Below are positions 6,688 to 14,112 of a stretch of DNA of 25,957 nucleotides, one piece after another. The DNA lies in IMG/VR virus record IMGVR_UViG_3300027784_000038, positions 1 to 25,957 of that record; one strand, given 5' to 3'. The notes under the pieces were generated by a model, which was not told the DNA's origin, made no database searches, and saw only the letters and a program-made list of their open reading frames with translations. The DNA is from a virus. Position numbers and translations under genes: made by a program. Each line of letters begins with the position of its first letter. The first letter of the stretch is position 1.

Positions 6688-7973
6688 TAGAATTGCAGTT
6701 CATTAATCAAATTCTTAATGACAGAAGTCTATCTCTAGTTCGACAGAATGATATCAATAAAGACCACTTCACTGCTTATCAGCAGGAATTTGAGTTTTTG
6801 GAAGAACATTACCGGGAATATGGATGTATTCCGGACAAAACAACATTTATTGATAAATTTCCAGACTTTGACATAGTAGATATTCAAGAGAGCAAAAGGT
6901 ATTTAGTTGAGCAACTTAAAGAGCAGTATCTATTTTTGAAAATGTCTCCAGCTATCAGGAAAATAGCTGAATTAGCAGAAGAAGATAGTCGGGAAGCATA
7001 TACATTCCTAAAACAAAAGATAGATGAATTTAATAAAATTTCTAGTACATATATGGAAGGGCAGGATTTAGTCAAAGATTCTGAAGATAGGCTTCAAGAA
7101 TTTAAATCCAGACAAAAGGAAGATGGGTTGTTAGGCATAAAAACAGGGATAGAAGAATTGGATGAAGTAACTCATGGTTGGCAACCAGAGGATTTTGTTT
7201 CAATCATAGCAAGAACATCACAGGGAAAGACATGGTTATTGATGTTTTTTCTAGTACAGGCATGGAAGCAGGGGAAAAGAGTTCTTTTGTATAATGGTGA
7301 ATTACCAAATCATGTTATAGGATTTAGATTTGATACTTTAAATCGACATTTTTCAAATACAGCATTAACCAAAGGGGATGAATCCCTCAATCAAAAATAT
7401 GAGGATTACATAGAAGAATTGAAAAATATGGAGACTCCTTTTGTGGTCATCAAACCTAGAGATATAAAAGGAAAATTAACTGTTAGTAAGGTGGAAGGAT
7501 TAATTGAAAAATATAAACCCGATATCGTGGGGATTGACCAGATAACTTTAATGGAAGATGAAAGGGGGGAGAGGGGTCAACCATCTTATCTGAAATATGA
7601 ACATATTACTGAAGATATTTACCAATTGACTGAAAAATGTGCTGTCCCCATATTAGCACCACATCAAGCGAATCGGGATGCTGATTCTGACTCTGATATT
7701 GAAGATATTGATGATATTGAAGTTCCAAAAATAAGTGAAATTTATGGGAGTGATGCAATTTCTCACAATTGTCGGAGAATCATAACATTCAAGAAAGTAG
7801 ATTTGATGACAAAGCTGGTCTTGAAAAAGAATAATTATGGCAAGGATAATCAGGAGATTCTCATGCTGTGGGATATGGATATCGGATTAATGAAACCATA
7901 TTTAACAGTGGATAAGAGTGAAGGAGAAGAGAGAGTAAAACCAGTTAATCAGGATGACATTAATCTGTTTTAA
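6684..7973 (+). CDS. dnaB: DnaB-family replicative DNA helicase
   Basis: A 429-residue helicase starting at TTG 6684, overlapping the loader stop (TTGA). The N-terminal about 110 residues match the helical DnaB-N region in length and character. The RecA-like motor has Walker A ARTSQGKT (about 176-183), the catalytic glutamate in YNGELP (E206), Walker B IVGIDQ (D285), and HQANR (about 327-331). It would unwind the fork as a hexamer 5' to 3' and recruit primase. The protein ends in QDDINLF, which resembles a beta-clamp-binding tail; this is a guess. The partners encoded nearby (loader, primase, clamp) fit the role. Confidence 0.93.
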   Translation: MIELQFINQILNDRSLSLVRQNDINKDHFTAYQQEFEFLEEHYREYGCIPDKTTFIDKFPDFDIVDIQESKRYLVEQLKEQYLFLKMSPAIRKIAELAEEDSREAYTFLKQKIDEFNKISSTYMEGQDLVKDSEDRLQEFKSRQKEDGLLGIKTGIEELDEVTHGWQPEDFVSIIARTSQGKTWLLMFFLVQAWKQGKRVLLYNGELPNHVIGFRFDTLNRHFSNTALTKGDESLNQKYEDYIEELKNMETPFVVIKPRDIKGKLTVSKVEGLIEKYKPDIVGIDQITLMEDERGERGQPSYLKYEHITEDIYQLTEKCAVPILAPHQANRDADSDSDIEDIDDIEVPKISEIYGSDAISHNCRRIITFKKVDLMTKLVLKKNNYGKDNQEILMLWDMDIGLMKPYLTVDKSEGEERVKPVNQDDINLF

Positions 7974-7992
7974 GGGGAAGGGAAGAGGATGA

Positions 7993-8211
7993 ATGAAAAG
8001 ATGCTATAAAGGATGCACTTTAAAAGCTGTTCTGGACAAGGGTTCAGATGGAATAGAAAGAGTATATGCATCTGCTGTTGATGATGATACTGGTTATATT
8101 ATTATGGAAGAATTTTATTTATCTAATATTACTGTTCCTGAAGTTATGAAGGATATAAAATTAGTTGTTGACTCTTACAGAGAAAATGAAGAATTGTGGG
8201 TAAATAAATAA
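7993..8211 (+). CDS. Small protein of unknown function, 72 aa
   Basis: ATG 7993 follows GGGGAAGGGAAGAGG. It has two cysteines at the N-terminus (MKRCYKGC), acidic residues in the middle and no membrane segment. Predominantly strand-like in the first half with a helix at the end. It lies between dnaB and another unknown gene. No family recognised. Confidence 0.65.
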   Translation: MKRCYKGCTLKAVLDKGSDGIERVYASAVDDDTGYIIMEEFYLSNITVPEVMKDIKLVVDSYRENEELWVNK

Positions 8212-8255
8212 ATATTTTTATTTCTATGAATTCTATGAAGGGAGTGGTAATAAAA

Positions 8256-8651
8256 ATGATAGAAGTTGGTGACACAATTACTTTTTGTCAGAGATTTTGG
8301 GGTCGGATAAAAGGAGCAAAAGTTATGTTTATTGATGAAGAGGGTGTGGATTATTTAGGTAAAAAAATTCTTGTTAAGTATAAAGACCCTGTTGGAAGAA
8401 TTAGATTATCATTAATCCATCCCATGCAAATACCGGGTTATGAAGAACCAGAAAAATCTGAAAGGGATTGTTTAGAGAAAGTTATAGAAGAAATTGATGA
8501 TGAAATAGAAAGTTCAGATTTATTGGGTAAAATTGAGCAGAATATTCCAGACCATGTGGGTTCTAGATATTGGCAGGGTTATGTAGATGCTATGAGGGGT
8601 TTAAAAAGAAAATTAAAGGATAAAATAGGGAATGAAAAAAAAGGGGAATAA
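8256..8651 (+). CDS. Phage protein of unknown function, 131 aa
   Basis: The start is chosen at ATG 8256, 11 bases after AAGGGAG. ATG 8226 and 8235 are in frame but lie at or before that site. The N-terminal half looks like a small beta barrel (VGDTITF...GAKVMFIDEEGVDY...ILVKY). The C-terminal half is an acidic then basic helical region. It could be a small nucleic-acid or protein-binding module, but nothing identifies it. It is tightly followed by the YopX-like pair. Confidence 0.65.
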   Translation: MIEVGDTITFCQRFWGRIKGAKVMFIDEEGVDYLGKKILVKYKDPVGRIRLSLIHPMQIPGYEEPEKSERDCLEKVIEEIDDEIESSDLLGKIEQNIPDHVGSRYWQGYVDAMRGLKRKLKDKIGNEKKGE

Positions 8652-8653
8652 TT

Positions 8654-9037
8654 ATGAGAGAAATTAAGTTCAGAATATGGGATTATAGATATGAAGAAAT
8701 GTGGGAATGGGATAATATGTGTAATAGTGAAGAAGATGTACAAGATTTATTAAATAGAAGATTTTCTGATTTATCTCCTGCAATGCAATATACAGGGTTG
8801 CAAGATAAAAATGGTCAAGATATTTATGAGGGAGATATAGTAAAAGGTGTAGTGATGTTTCATGATGATTTATGGCATGTTGAGGGCGTAATTAAATATA
8901 ATCATGGAAGATTTGTGATAGGCAAGTATAATTGTCCTCTACATAAATTTAGTAATGAAATTGGCAACAAAAATAATGAGATTGAAGTAATTGGGAATGA
9001 ATTTGAACATCCTGCACTACTGGAGAGGGTAGAATGA
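8654..9037 (+). CDS. YopX family protein, first of a tandem pair
   Basis: 127 residues. The family signature is visible: N-terminal IKFRIWD, then MQYTGLQDKNGQDIYEGDIV in the middle, and EVIGNEFEHPALL at the C-terminus. YopX proteins are common in Gram-positive phages and prophages; their biochemical role is unknown. The last 4 bases overlap the start of the neighbouring paralogue at 9034. Ribosome binding site AAAGGGGAATA. Confidence 0.88.
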   Translation: MREIKFRIWDYRYEEMWEWDNMCNSEEDVQDLLNRRFSDLSPAMQYTGLQDKNGQDIYEGDIVKGVVMFHDDLWHVEGVIKYNHGRFVIGKYNCPLHKFSNEIGNKNNEIEVIGNEFEHPALLERVE

Positions 9038-9429
9038 AGATTATTAAATTTAAGGCATGGGATAAACATGAAGAAAAAATGATAAAAGACTTTACAAATT
9101 ATGCTGGTTGGAAAGCAATAACAAATCATATGAATGTTTGGTGTGATGATAGATATATTAAACTACCTTTTACTGGAGTTAAAGATAAAACAGGGAAAGA
9201 TATTTATAAGGGAGATATCCTCTTAAAGAAGAAAAAATGGGGGAATGATATATTAAAAATTAAAGGAAAGGTAGAGTTTAGGAAATTAGATGGTTTTATT
9301 GTTGAGTATATTGGATACAAATGTGAACCCTGTTCTCTTTATGAATTTTGTAGTGCTTTGAGTATAAAAGGAGAAACGATTGAAGTAATAGGTAACGAAT
9401 TTGAACATCCAGAATTATTAAAGGAGTGA
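9034..9429 (+). CDS. YopX family protein, second of a tandem pair
   Basis: 131 residues with the same layout as its neighbour: IKFKAWD at the front, LPFTGVKDKTGKDIYKGDIL in the middle, and EVIGNEFEHPELL at the end. The C-terminal EVIGNEFEHP is identical in the two proteins while the central regions differ, so this is a tandem duplication with uneven divergence. ATG 9034 overlaps the preceding stop. Role unknown. Confidence 0.87.
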   Translation: MKIIKFKAWDKHEEKMIKDFTNYAGWKAITNHMNVWCDDRYIKLPFTGVKDKTGKDIYKGDILLKKKKWGNDILKIKGKVEFRKLDGFIVEYIGYKCEPCSLYEFCSALSIKGETIEVIGNEFEHPELLKE

Positions 9430-9433
9430 GTTA

Positions 9434-10396
9434 ATGTCAGAAACATATATTGAAGTGTATGGTGTTCCAATATTCGCAGACATAAAGGAGATTTTGAAAA
9501 AGTTAGAGGATGAAGGTCACTACATAGGGAAAATTAAGACCACTGGAAATAACTATATGATGGTTTGTCCTTTTCATGATGATAATGACCCCAGTTTAGG
9601 TGTTGCTAGAAAGGATATGATTGACTACTCTGGAAGAAAAATTCCTGCTGGAACTTTTAATTGTTTTGGTTGTTCTTATAGTTCTGATTTAATCGGTTTT
9701 ATATCGGACTTGAAAAAGGTATCCGGGAATGTAGCATATAAGTGGTTGGTTGAAAATTTTGTGGTGGGGGAATACAAGAAGAGGACAATTGATTTAAGTT
9801 TTCTAGATAGGCAAGATGAAGAAGAAATAAGTTTGGATGATTTTGACCATTATCATCCCTATATGGAAAAAAGAGGACTGTCCGGAAATCTAATATATAT
9901 GTATGACATAAGGTATAATCCAGAGCATAATTCCATTGTTTTCCCAATATATTCAAAAGACCATGAATTAATTGGATATCAAGAAAGGGGAGTAGAGAAG
10001 AAGGAAATTTATAGCACTGGTTTTGTCAACACTCTTTTTGGTATGCAGTGGTTAGACCCAGAAGATGATGAAGTTTGGATTGCAGAAGGAGCATTGGATG
10101 CATTAATTTTGAAAAAATTTGGTTATAATTCAGTGGCAATAATGGGGGGATTAAGTCAAGCAAAATTAGATGCAATAGGTAGATTAGACTATAGAGTTTT
10201 TGTGATTGCTTTTGATAATGATGAAGCAGGAGATAGATATGCAAAAGAAGTAGCAGAAACTTTTTCAAATAGATTAGTAAAAAGAGCATTTTTTGAGAAG
10301 GGGGATGACCCGGCAGAGTTATGTGAGGATTGTGATTTTACTCAATGTAGAATGTGTTATGATGAATTTCCAGTAACATTGAAATATATGACATAG
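9434..10396 (+). CDS. dnaG: DNA primase (CHC2 zinc finger plus Toprim)
   Basis: A 320-residue primase. The zinc finger has C45, H48, C77 and C80 (CPFH...CFGC). The Toprim core has the catalytic glutamate in WIAEGALDAL (E218) and the metal-binding FDNDEAG (D261, D263). It makes RNA primers for the phage fork. It is only about half the length of cellular DnaG and lacks a recognisable helicase-binding C-terminal domain. Instead the C-terminus holds a second four-cysteine group, C297xxC300x4C305xxC308, which looks like another zinc knuckle. ATG with an AAGGAGTGAG ribosome binding site, 4 bases after the YopX-like gene. Confidence 0.9.
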   Translation: MSETYIEVYGVPIFADIKEILKKLEDEGHYIGKIKTTGNNYMMVCPFHDDNDPSLGVARKDMIDYSGRKIPAGTFNCFGCSYSSDLIGFISDLKKVSGNVAYKWLVENFVVGEYKKRTIDLSFLDRQDEEEISLDDFDHYHPYMEKRGLSGNLIYMYDIRYNPEHNSIVFPIYSKDHELIGYQERGVEKKEIYSTGFVNTLFGMQWLDPEDDEVWIAEGALDALILKKFGYNSVAIMGGLSQAKLDAIGRLDYRVFVIAFDNDEAGDRYAKEVAETFSNRLVKRAFFEKGDDPAELCEDCDFTQCRMCYDEFPVTLKYMT

Positions 10397-10407
10397 GGGG
10401 GTGAATT

Positions 10408-11064
10408 ATGCAATCTACTTATCAAAGTTTGATTCCCTGTTCTCAATTACTGGATGAAGATGATTATGATGTATTAATTGATTTATATAAGAAAGAAAAG
10501 AGAAGGGATGAAATTGTGGCAAAGATTTTTTGTGATAATTATATATATTTGATAAATAGGGGGAAGAAGTACATATCCATAGAAGAGGAAGATAAAGCTA
10601 GTTTTGCATTAGAATCAATTCATGATGCATTAGAAACTCATGATGGTAGAGATATTAAGTTAATTACATTAATTGGATTTTATTATGAAAGAAAGTTGAA
10701 AAATACTATTGAGTATCAAAATAGAGAGAAAAGAAAAACTAGTAAGGATTTAGAAAGTACAGATATGTTGCAGGAGCAGGCAGTTAGGAATGAAGATTCA
10801 GTAGATGATTTAGGTTTTACATATAAACATAATTTGTGTGGAAATACAATGGGAACAGTTGATTTTAATAACTCTCTATTGAAGTTGAAAATCAAAGAAT
10901 CAGAAATGCTATCTGATTTACAGAAGGAAATTTGTAAATTGATGTTAGAAAGCAATGGCACTATGACTTATCGTGAAATGGGAGAAGAGTTGGATATCAG
11001 TGGAGAATGGGTTAGAGTTCAACTTGAAAAAATAAAGGATAAAGAGTTATCGAAAATTTTATAA
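10408..11064 (+). CDS. Sigma70-like factor (phage sigma)
   Basis: 218 residues. The N-terminal half looks like sigma region 2 (a helical stretch from about 25 to 110 with FYYERKLKNTIEYQNREKRKT). The C-terminal about 55 residues look like region 4: LQKEICKLML..., then the HTH YREMGEELDISGEWVRVQLEKI. It would direct RNA polymerase to phage promoters. Similar divergent sigma-like proteins control middle or late genes in several phages. It is followed within 6 bases by copy 2 of the TGCTGTATATTAT motif (11070-11100), which it might recognise; that link is inference. Start ATG after GGGGGGTGAATT. Confidence 0.7.
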   Translation: MQSTYQSLIPCSQLLDEDDYDVLIDLYKKEKRRDEIVAKIFCDNYIYLINRGKKYISIEEEDKASFALESIHDALETHDGRDIKLITLIGFYYERKLKNTIEYQNREKRKTSKDLESTDMLQEQAVRNEDSVDDLGFTYKHNLCGNTMGTVDFNNSLLKLKIKESEMLSDLQKEICKLMLESNGTMTYREMGEELDISGEWVRVQLEKIKDKELSKIL

Positions 11065-11069
11065 ACTAG

Positions 11070-11100
11070 TTGATAAAATTAAGGTAAGTGCTGTATATTA
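11070..11100 (+). promoter_or_regulatory. Phage promoter-like motif, copy 2
   Basis: TTGATA (11070-11075), 18 bases, TATATT (11094-11099), inside TGCTGTATATTAT. Same geometry as the copies at 3991 and 18017. A start about 7 bases after the -10 would give a leader of roughly 30 bases before the SSB-like gene at 11139, with AAGGGGG as its ribosome binding site. This is the clearest of the three as a promoter for a downstream gene group. Confidence 0.65.
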
Positions 11101-11138
11101 TGTATGGAACATAAAAATTATAAGGGGGTATTTACTTA

Positions 11139-11801
11139 ATGGGTTTACAAGACAAATTTGATAAGTATTCAGGTGGAGCAGGAGCAGAATATTTTCATCT
11201 TGCAAATGATAAAGACACTGCTATAGTCAGATTTCTATATACAACAGAGGATGATGTTGATAAACATGGCAGTGTGGTTATTCATGATGTTGAGATTGAT
11301 GGGAAAAATAGGAAGGTAAAATGTCTATTACAGAACTGTCCTTTGTGTGAAGCTGGTATTAAGAATAGAGCAAGGCTGTTGTTGCAGTTAATTGAGTATG
11401 ATGAAGAGGGTAATAAGAAGGATGGGGGCAAGGTGAAGGTTTGGGATAGAGGAAAGAGAATTTTACCGGACATTATTGATATGCTCAATAGATATGCTCC
11501 ACTCTACAGATTTACCACTGAAATTGTGAGACATGGAGAAAAGAATGACCCAAATACTCAATACAGATTATATCCACAATTGGATGATGAAAAGACATTT
11601 ATTGAAGATACAGAAGAAGCAAGGGAAGAAATGAAAGAATTAAGAGAGGAAATAATTGGAGAAAATAATATGGTAATTGAGAGAGATAAGGAAGATTTGA
11701 AAAAGATTGCTGAAGGAACATTTACTTTTAATAATGGAACAAATGATGGTCAATCAGACACTGAAAAGACTAGTAGTAGAAATCCTGCAAGTTATTTTTA
11801 G
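11139..11801 (+). CDS. Single-stranded DNA-binding protein, phage type
   Basis: 220 residues. The layout resembles the SSB-like proteins of large Gram-positive phages: an N-terminal strand region with AIVRFLY, a zinc-ligand-like segment KCLLQNCPLCEAGIK (about residues 60-75), then KVWDRGKRILPDI and a strand pair IVRHGEKNDPNTQYRLYP, with an acidic helix and a Ser/Asn-rich C-terminal tail ending in a Phe. It would coat single-stranded DNA at the phage fork. The position right before the polymerase and clamp supports this. The OB fold is not shown directly by the sequence. ATG start after AAGGGGGTATTTACTTA. Confidence 0.68.
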   Translation: MGLQDKFDKYSGGAGAEYFHLANDKDTAIVRFLYTTEDDVDKHGSVVIHDVEIDGKNRKVKCLLQNCPLCEAGIKNRARLLLQLIEYDEEGNKKDGGKVKVWDRGKRILPDIIDMLNRYAPLYRFTTEIVRHGEKNDPNTQYRLYPQLDDEKTFIEDTEEAREEMKELREEIIGENNMVIERDKEDLKKIAEGTFTFNNGTNDGQSDTEKTSSRNPASYF

Positions 11802-11837
11802 GTTTGCATATATGAGGGGGTTATGGTTTTGGTGGTT

Positions 11838-11857
11838 GGGGGAGAGAAATCTCCCCC
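11838..11857 (+). other. GC-rich hairpin in the leader of the polymerase gene
   Basis: GGGGGAGA (11838-11845), GAAA tetraloop, TCTCCCCC (11850-11857): a perfect 8-base stem. Unlike the similar hairpin at 4051-4069 it is not followed by a T-run, so it is not a standard terminator. It lies between the SSB-like and polymerase genes, 13 bases before the polymerase ribosome binding site, and may control mRNA processing or polymerase translation. Confidence 0.6.
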
Positions 11858-11888
11858 ATAATCTATTTGTGAGGAAGGGGGACAAGTA

Positions 11889-14111
11889 GTGAGACACAGT
11901 TTGTTAGATGACTCTAAAAAACGAAATAAGAGATTAATCCAGAAATTAAAGAATAAGAAAAAGGCAAAAAAGACAGTAAGTACAAATAAATTAAAATTTC
12001 AACTTGATAAATTACATAGTAAGATTGATGAATATTTTGATGAAGATTATGAATATGACATTATTATGGACAGTCAGGAATTATACGACTATTTGACAAA
12101 GGGAGAAATTTATGGTCTTGACACAGAATCCGATACGATAAATGAACCTAATCCATTGGTTGACACAATGGTTGGGTTTTCTGCATATTCTAGAGAAAAT
12201 GAAAAAGCTATATATGTTCCGACAAAGCATAAGAAAACCCACTTGATAACTCATGATTATAAGTACGATTATTCAAAACAGTTGTCAGAAGAAGAAGTAA
12301 AAGAAGTTATGCAGGAAGTTGATTCTAAATTTGTTCTTCATACTGCCACTTATGATAGCCGGGTATTCCTTAATTCAACTGGTTATTTTAATTTTGATTC
12401 CATAATTTGGGATGTGTTTTTAGCATCTATATATTTAAATGAACTTGAAAAACATGGATTGAAGGCACTATATGATAAGTATGTTAAGGGGTCGGGCAAG
12501 GAATCATTAGGATTCAAAGAACTTTTTGAGGATTTAGATTTCAGCATAGTTCCTCTTGATTTGGCAAAGTTATATGCTGGTAAGGATGCAGTGATGACAC
12601 TGGAACTTTACTATTTTCAACTGGAGCATTTGCATCCAGAAGGGAAATATACAGAAGAGCATGAGTTGAAAGATGCAGGTCATTTCTTTGTTAATTGGGA
12701 AGTTCCTCTGATTAAACCAGTGGCAATGATGGAAGAAAGAGGGATGAATTTTGATTATGAGTATTCGCAGAAATTGAAGGAAAAATATGTTGAAAAATTA
12801 AATACAATTGAAAAAAGGATTCATGACTTTTTTGATAAATTAGATTTTTCAAAATTACCTAGAGAGAAAAAAGATAAATTGGGTGAACCAGTTAATATAG
12901 CAAGTCCCCAACAGATATCTATTATATTATATGATGTTTTAGGTCTTGATTATGAAAGCAGAACTACAGATGTAGATTGCTTAAAACATTTTGCTGGAAA
13001 ATTGCATGGGGATAAAAAGAAATTTTTTGAAGATATGCTTGAGTATAGAACAGTAAGTAAGCTAATTAGTACATATATTGATAATCTACCAGAATTAGTT
13101 CATGAGGATGGGAAAATACACACCAGATTACATCAAATGGGGGCAAGGACTGGTAGATTTTCAAGCAGTGACCCGAATCTTCAAAATATCCCAAAGAAAA
13201 ATAAGGAAATCAGAAGAATGTTTACTGCAGAAAAAGGTAAGGTTCTAATTTGTAGTGATTATTCTCAACAAGAACCTAGAGTTCTTGCATATATTTCTGG
13301 GGATGAAAAGATGATTGAAAGATACCAGCAAGACAGAAATTTGGATTTATACAGTTTGGTTGCTAGTATCATTTTTGAAGTTCCCTATAATAGCTGTCTA
13401 AAAGGGGCAGAGAATGAGAAATTTAGGACACTATGTAAGGCAATTTTGTTGGGGATAATGTATGGAAGGTCAATCGGGAGTGTAGCTGAATCATTAGGAA
13501 AAAGTTACAAGGATACAAAGAAATTATTGGATGAAATAAATAGAAGATTTCCCGGTATAGAATCAGCTATTCGTGGAGCAACAAGATTTTGTGAGGATAA
13601 AGGATTTGTGCAGACTATACATGGTCGGAAGAGAAGATTACCGGATATTCATTTACCAAAATTTGAAGTATTTGCAAAGGATGAAGGTAAAAGGCAGGAG
13701 TATCTTACAAAACTATGGAATACAAATAGTTTTAAAGAGATACAGAGATTGAAGAATCAGGCAAAAGCAGAGGGAATCCACATAAAAGATAACACAGGTT
13801 TTATAGCTAAAGCAAAAAGACAGGCTATTAACAGCATCATTCAGGGCAGTAGTGCAGATATGATTAAGAAGTCTATAGTCATGATTGAGGATAATCAAGA
13901 TTTGAAAAATCTAGGATATGAATTATTGTTGACAGTGCATGATGAAGTTATCGGACAGATACCTTTTGAATGGGATAAGATAGAAAAGGCAAAGACAATT
14001 ATCACTGATATAATGGTCAGAGCAGGAGAACCTGTAACTGTTCCAATGAAAGTTGACCATGAAGTTCAGTTTAGATGGAATGGGAAAAAATTGAAACCAG
14101 AGGGGGAGTAA
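11889..14111 (+). CDS. polA: Family A DNA polymerase with 3'-5' exonuclease
   Basis: 740 residues, GTG start after GAGGAAGGGGG. There is no 5' nuclease domain. The proofreading exonuclease has D78xE80 (GLDTES), HTATYDSRVF as Exo II and YAGKD as Exo III. The polymerase has motif A CSDYSQQEPR (D457), motif B R-x3-K517-x7-Y525 (LCKAILLGIMYG) and motif C TVHDEV (D685). The position equivalent to E. coli Pol I Phe762 is Leu521, an uncommon residue known from many viral family A enzymes. This is very likely the phage replicative polymerase, since the helicase, primase, clamp and clamp loader are encoded around it and no Pol III alpha gene is present. The sliding clamp gene starts one base after its stop. 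Confidence 0.96.
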   Translation: MRHSLLDDSKKRNKRLIQKLKNKKKAKKTVSTNKLKFQLDKLHSKIDEYFDEDYEYDIIMDSQELYDYLTKGEIYGLDTESDTINEPNPLVDTMVGFSAYSRENEKAIYVPTKHKKTHLITHDYKYDYSKQLSEEEVKEVMQEVDSKFVLHTATYDSRVFLNSTGYFNFDSIIWDVFLASIYLNELEKHGLKALYDKYVKGSGKESLGFKELFEDLDFSIVPLDLAKLYAGKDAVMTLELYYFQLEHLHPEGKYTEEHELKDAGHFFVNWEVPLIKPVAMMEERGMNFDYEYSQKLKEKYVEKLNTIEKRIHDFFDKLDFSKLPREKKDKLGEPVNIASPQQISIILYDVLGLDYESRTTDVDCLKHFAGKLHGDKKKFFEDMLEYRTVSKLISTYIDNLPELVHEDGKIHTRLHQMGARTGRFSSSDPNLQNIPKKNKEIRRMFTAEKGKVLICSDYSQQEPRVLAYISGDEKMIERYQQDRNLDLYSLVASIIFEVPYNSCLKGAENEKFRTLCKAILLGIMYGRSIGSVAESLGKSYKDTKKLLDEINRRFPGIESAIRGATRFCEDKGFVQTIHGRKRRLPDIHLPKFEVFAKDEGKRQEYLTKLWNTNSFKEIQRLKNQAKAEGIHIKDNTGFIAKAKRQAINSIIQGSSADMIKKSIVMIEDNQDLKNLGYELLLTVHDEVIGQIPFEWDKIEKAKTIITDIMVRAGEPVTVPMKVDHEVQFRWNGKKLKPEGE

Positions 14112-14112
14112 G

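Noticed and set aside
11707-11889. Open frame overlapping the end of the SSB-like gene and the polymerase leader
   Set aside because: It lies in another frame of the SSB-like gene, has no ribosome binding site and its translation is an unlikely Trp-rich peptide. The hairpin at 11838 explains the sequence better.
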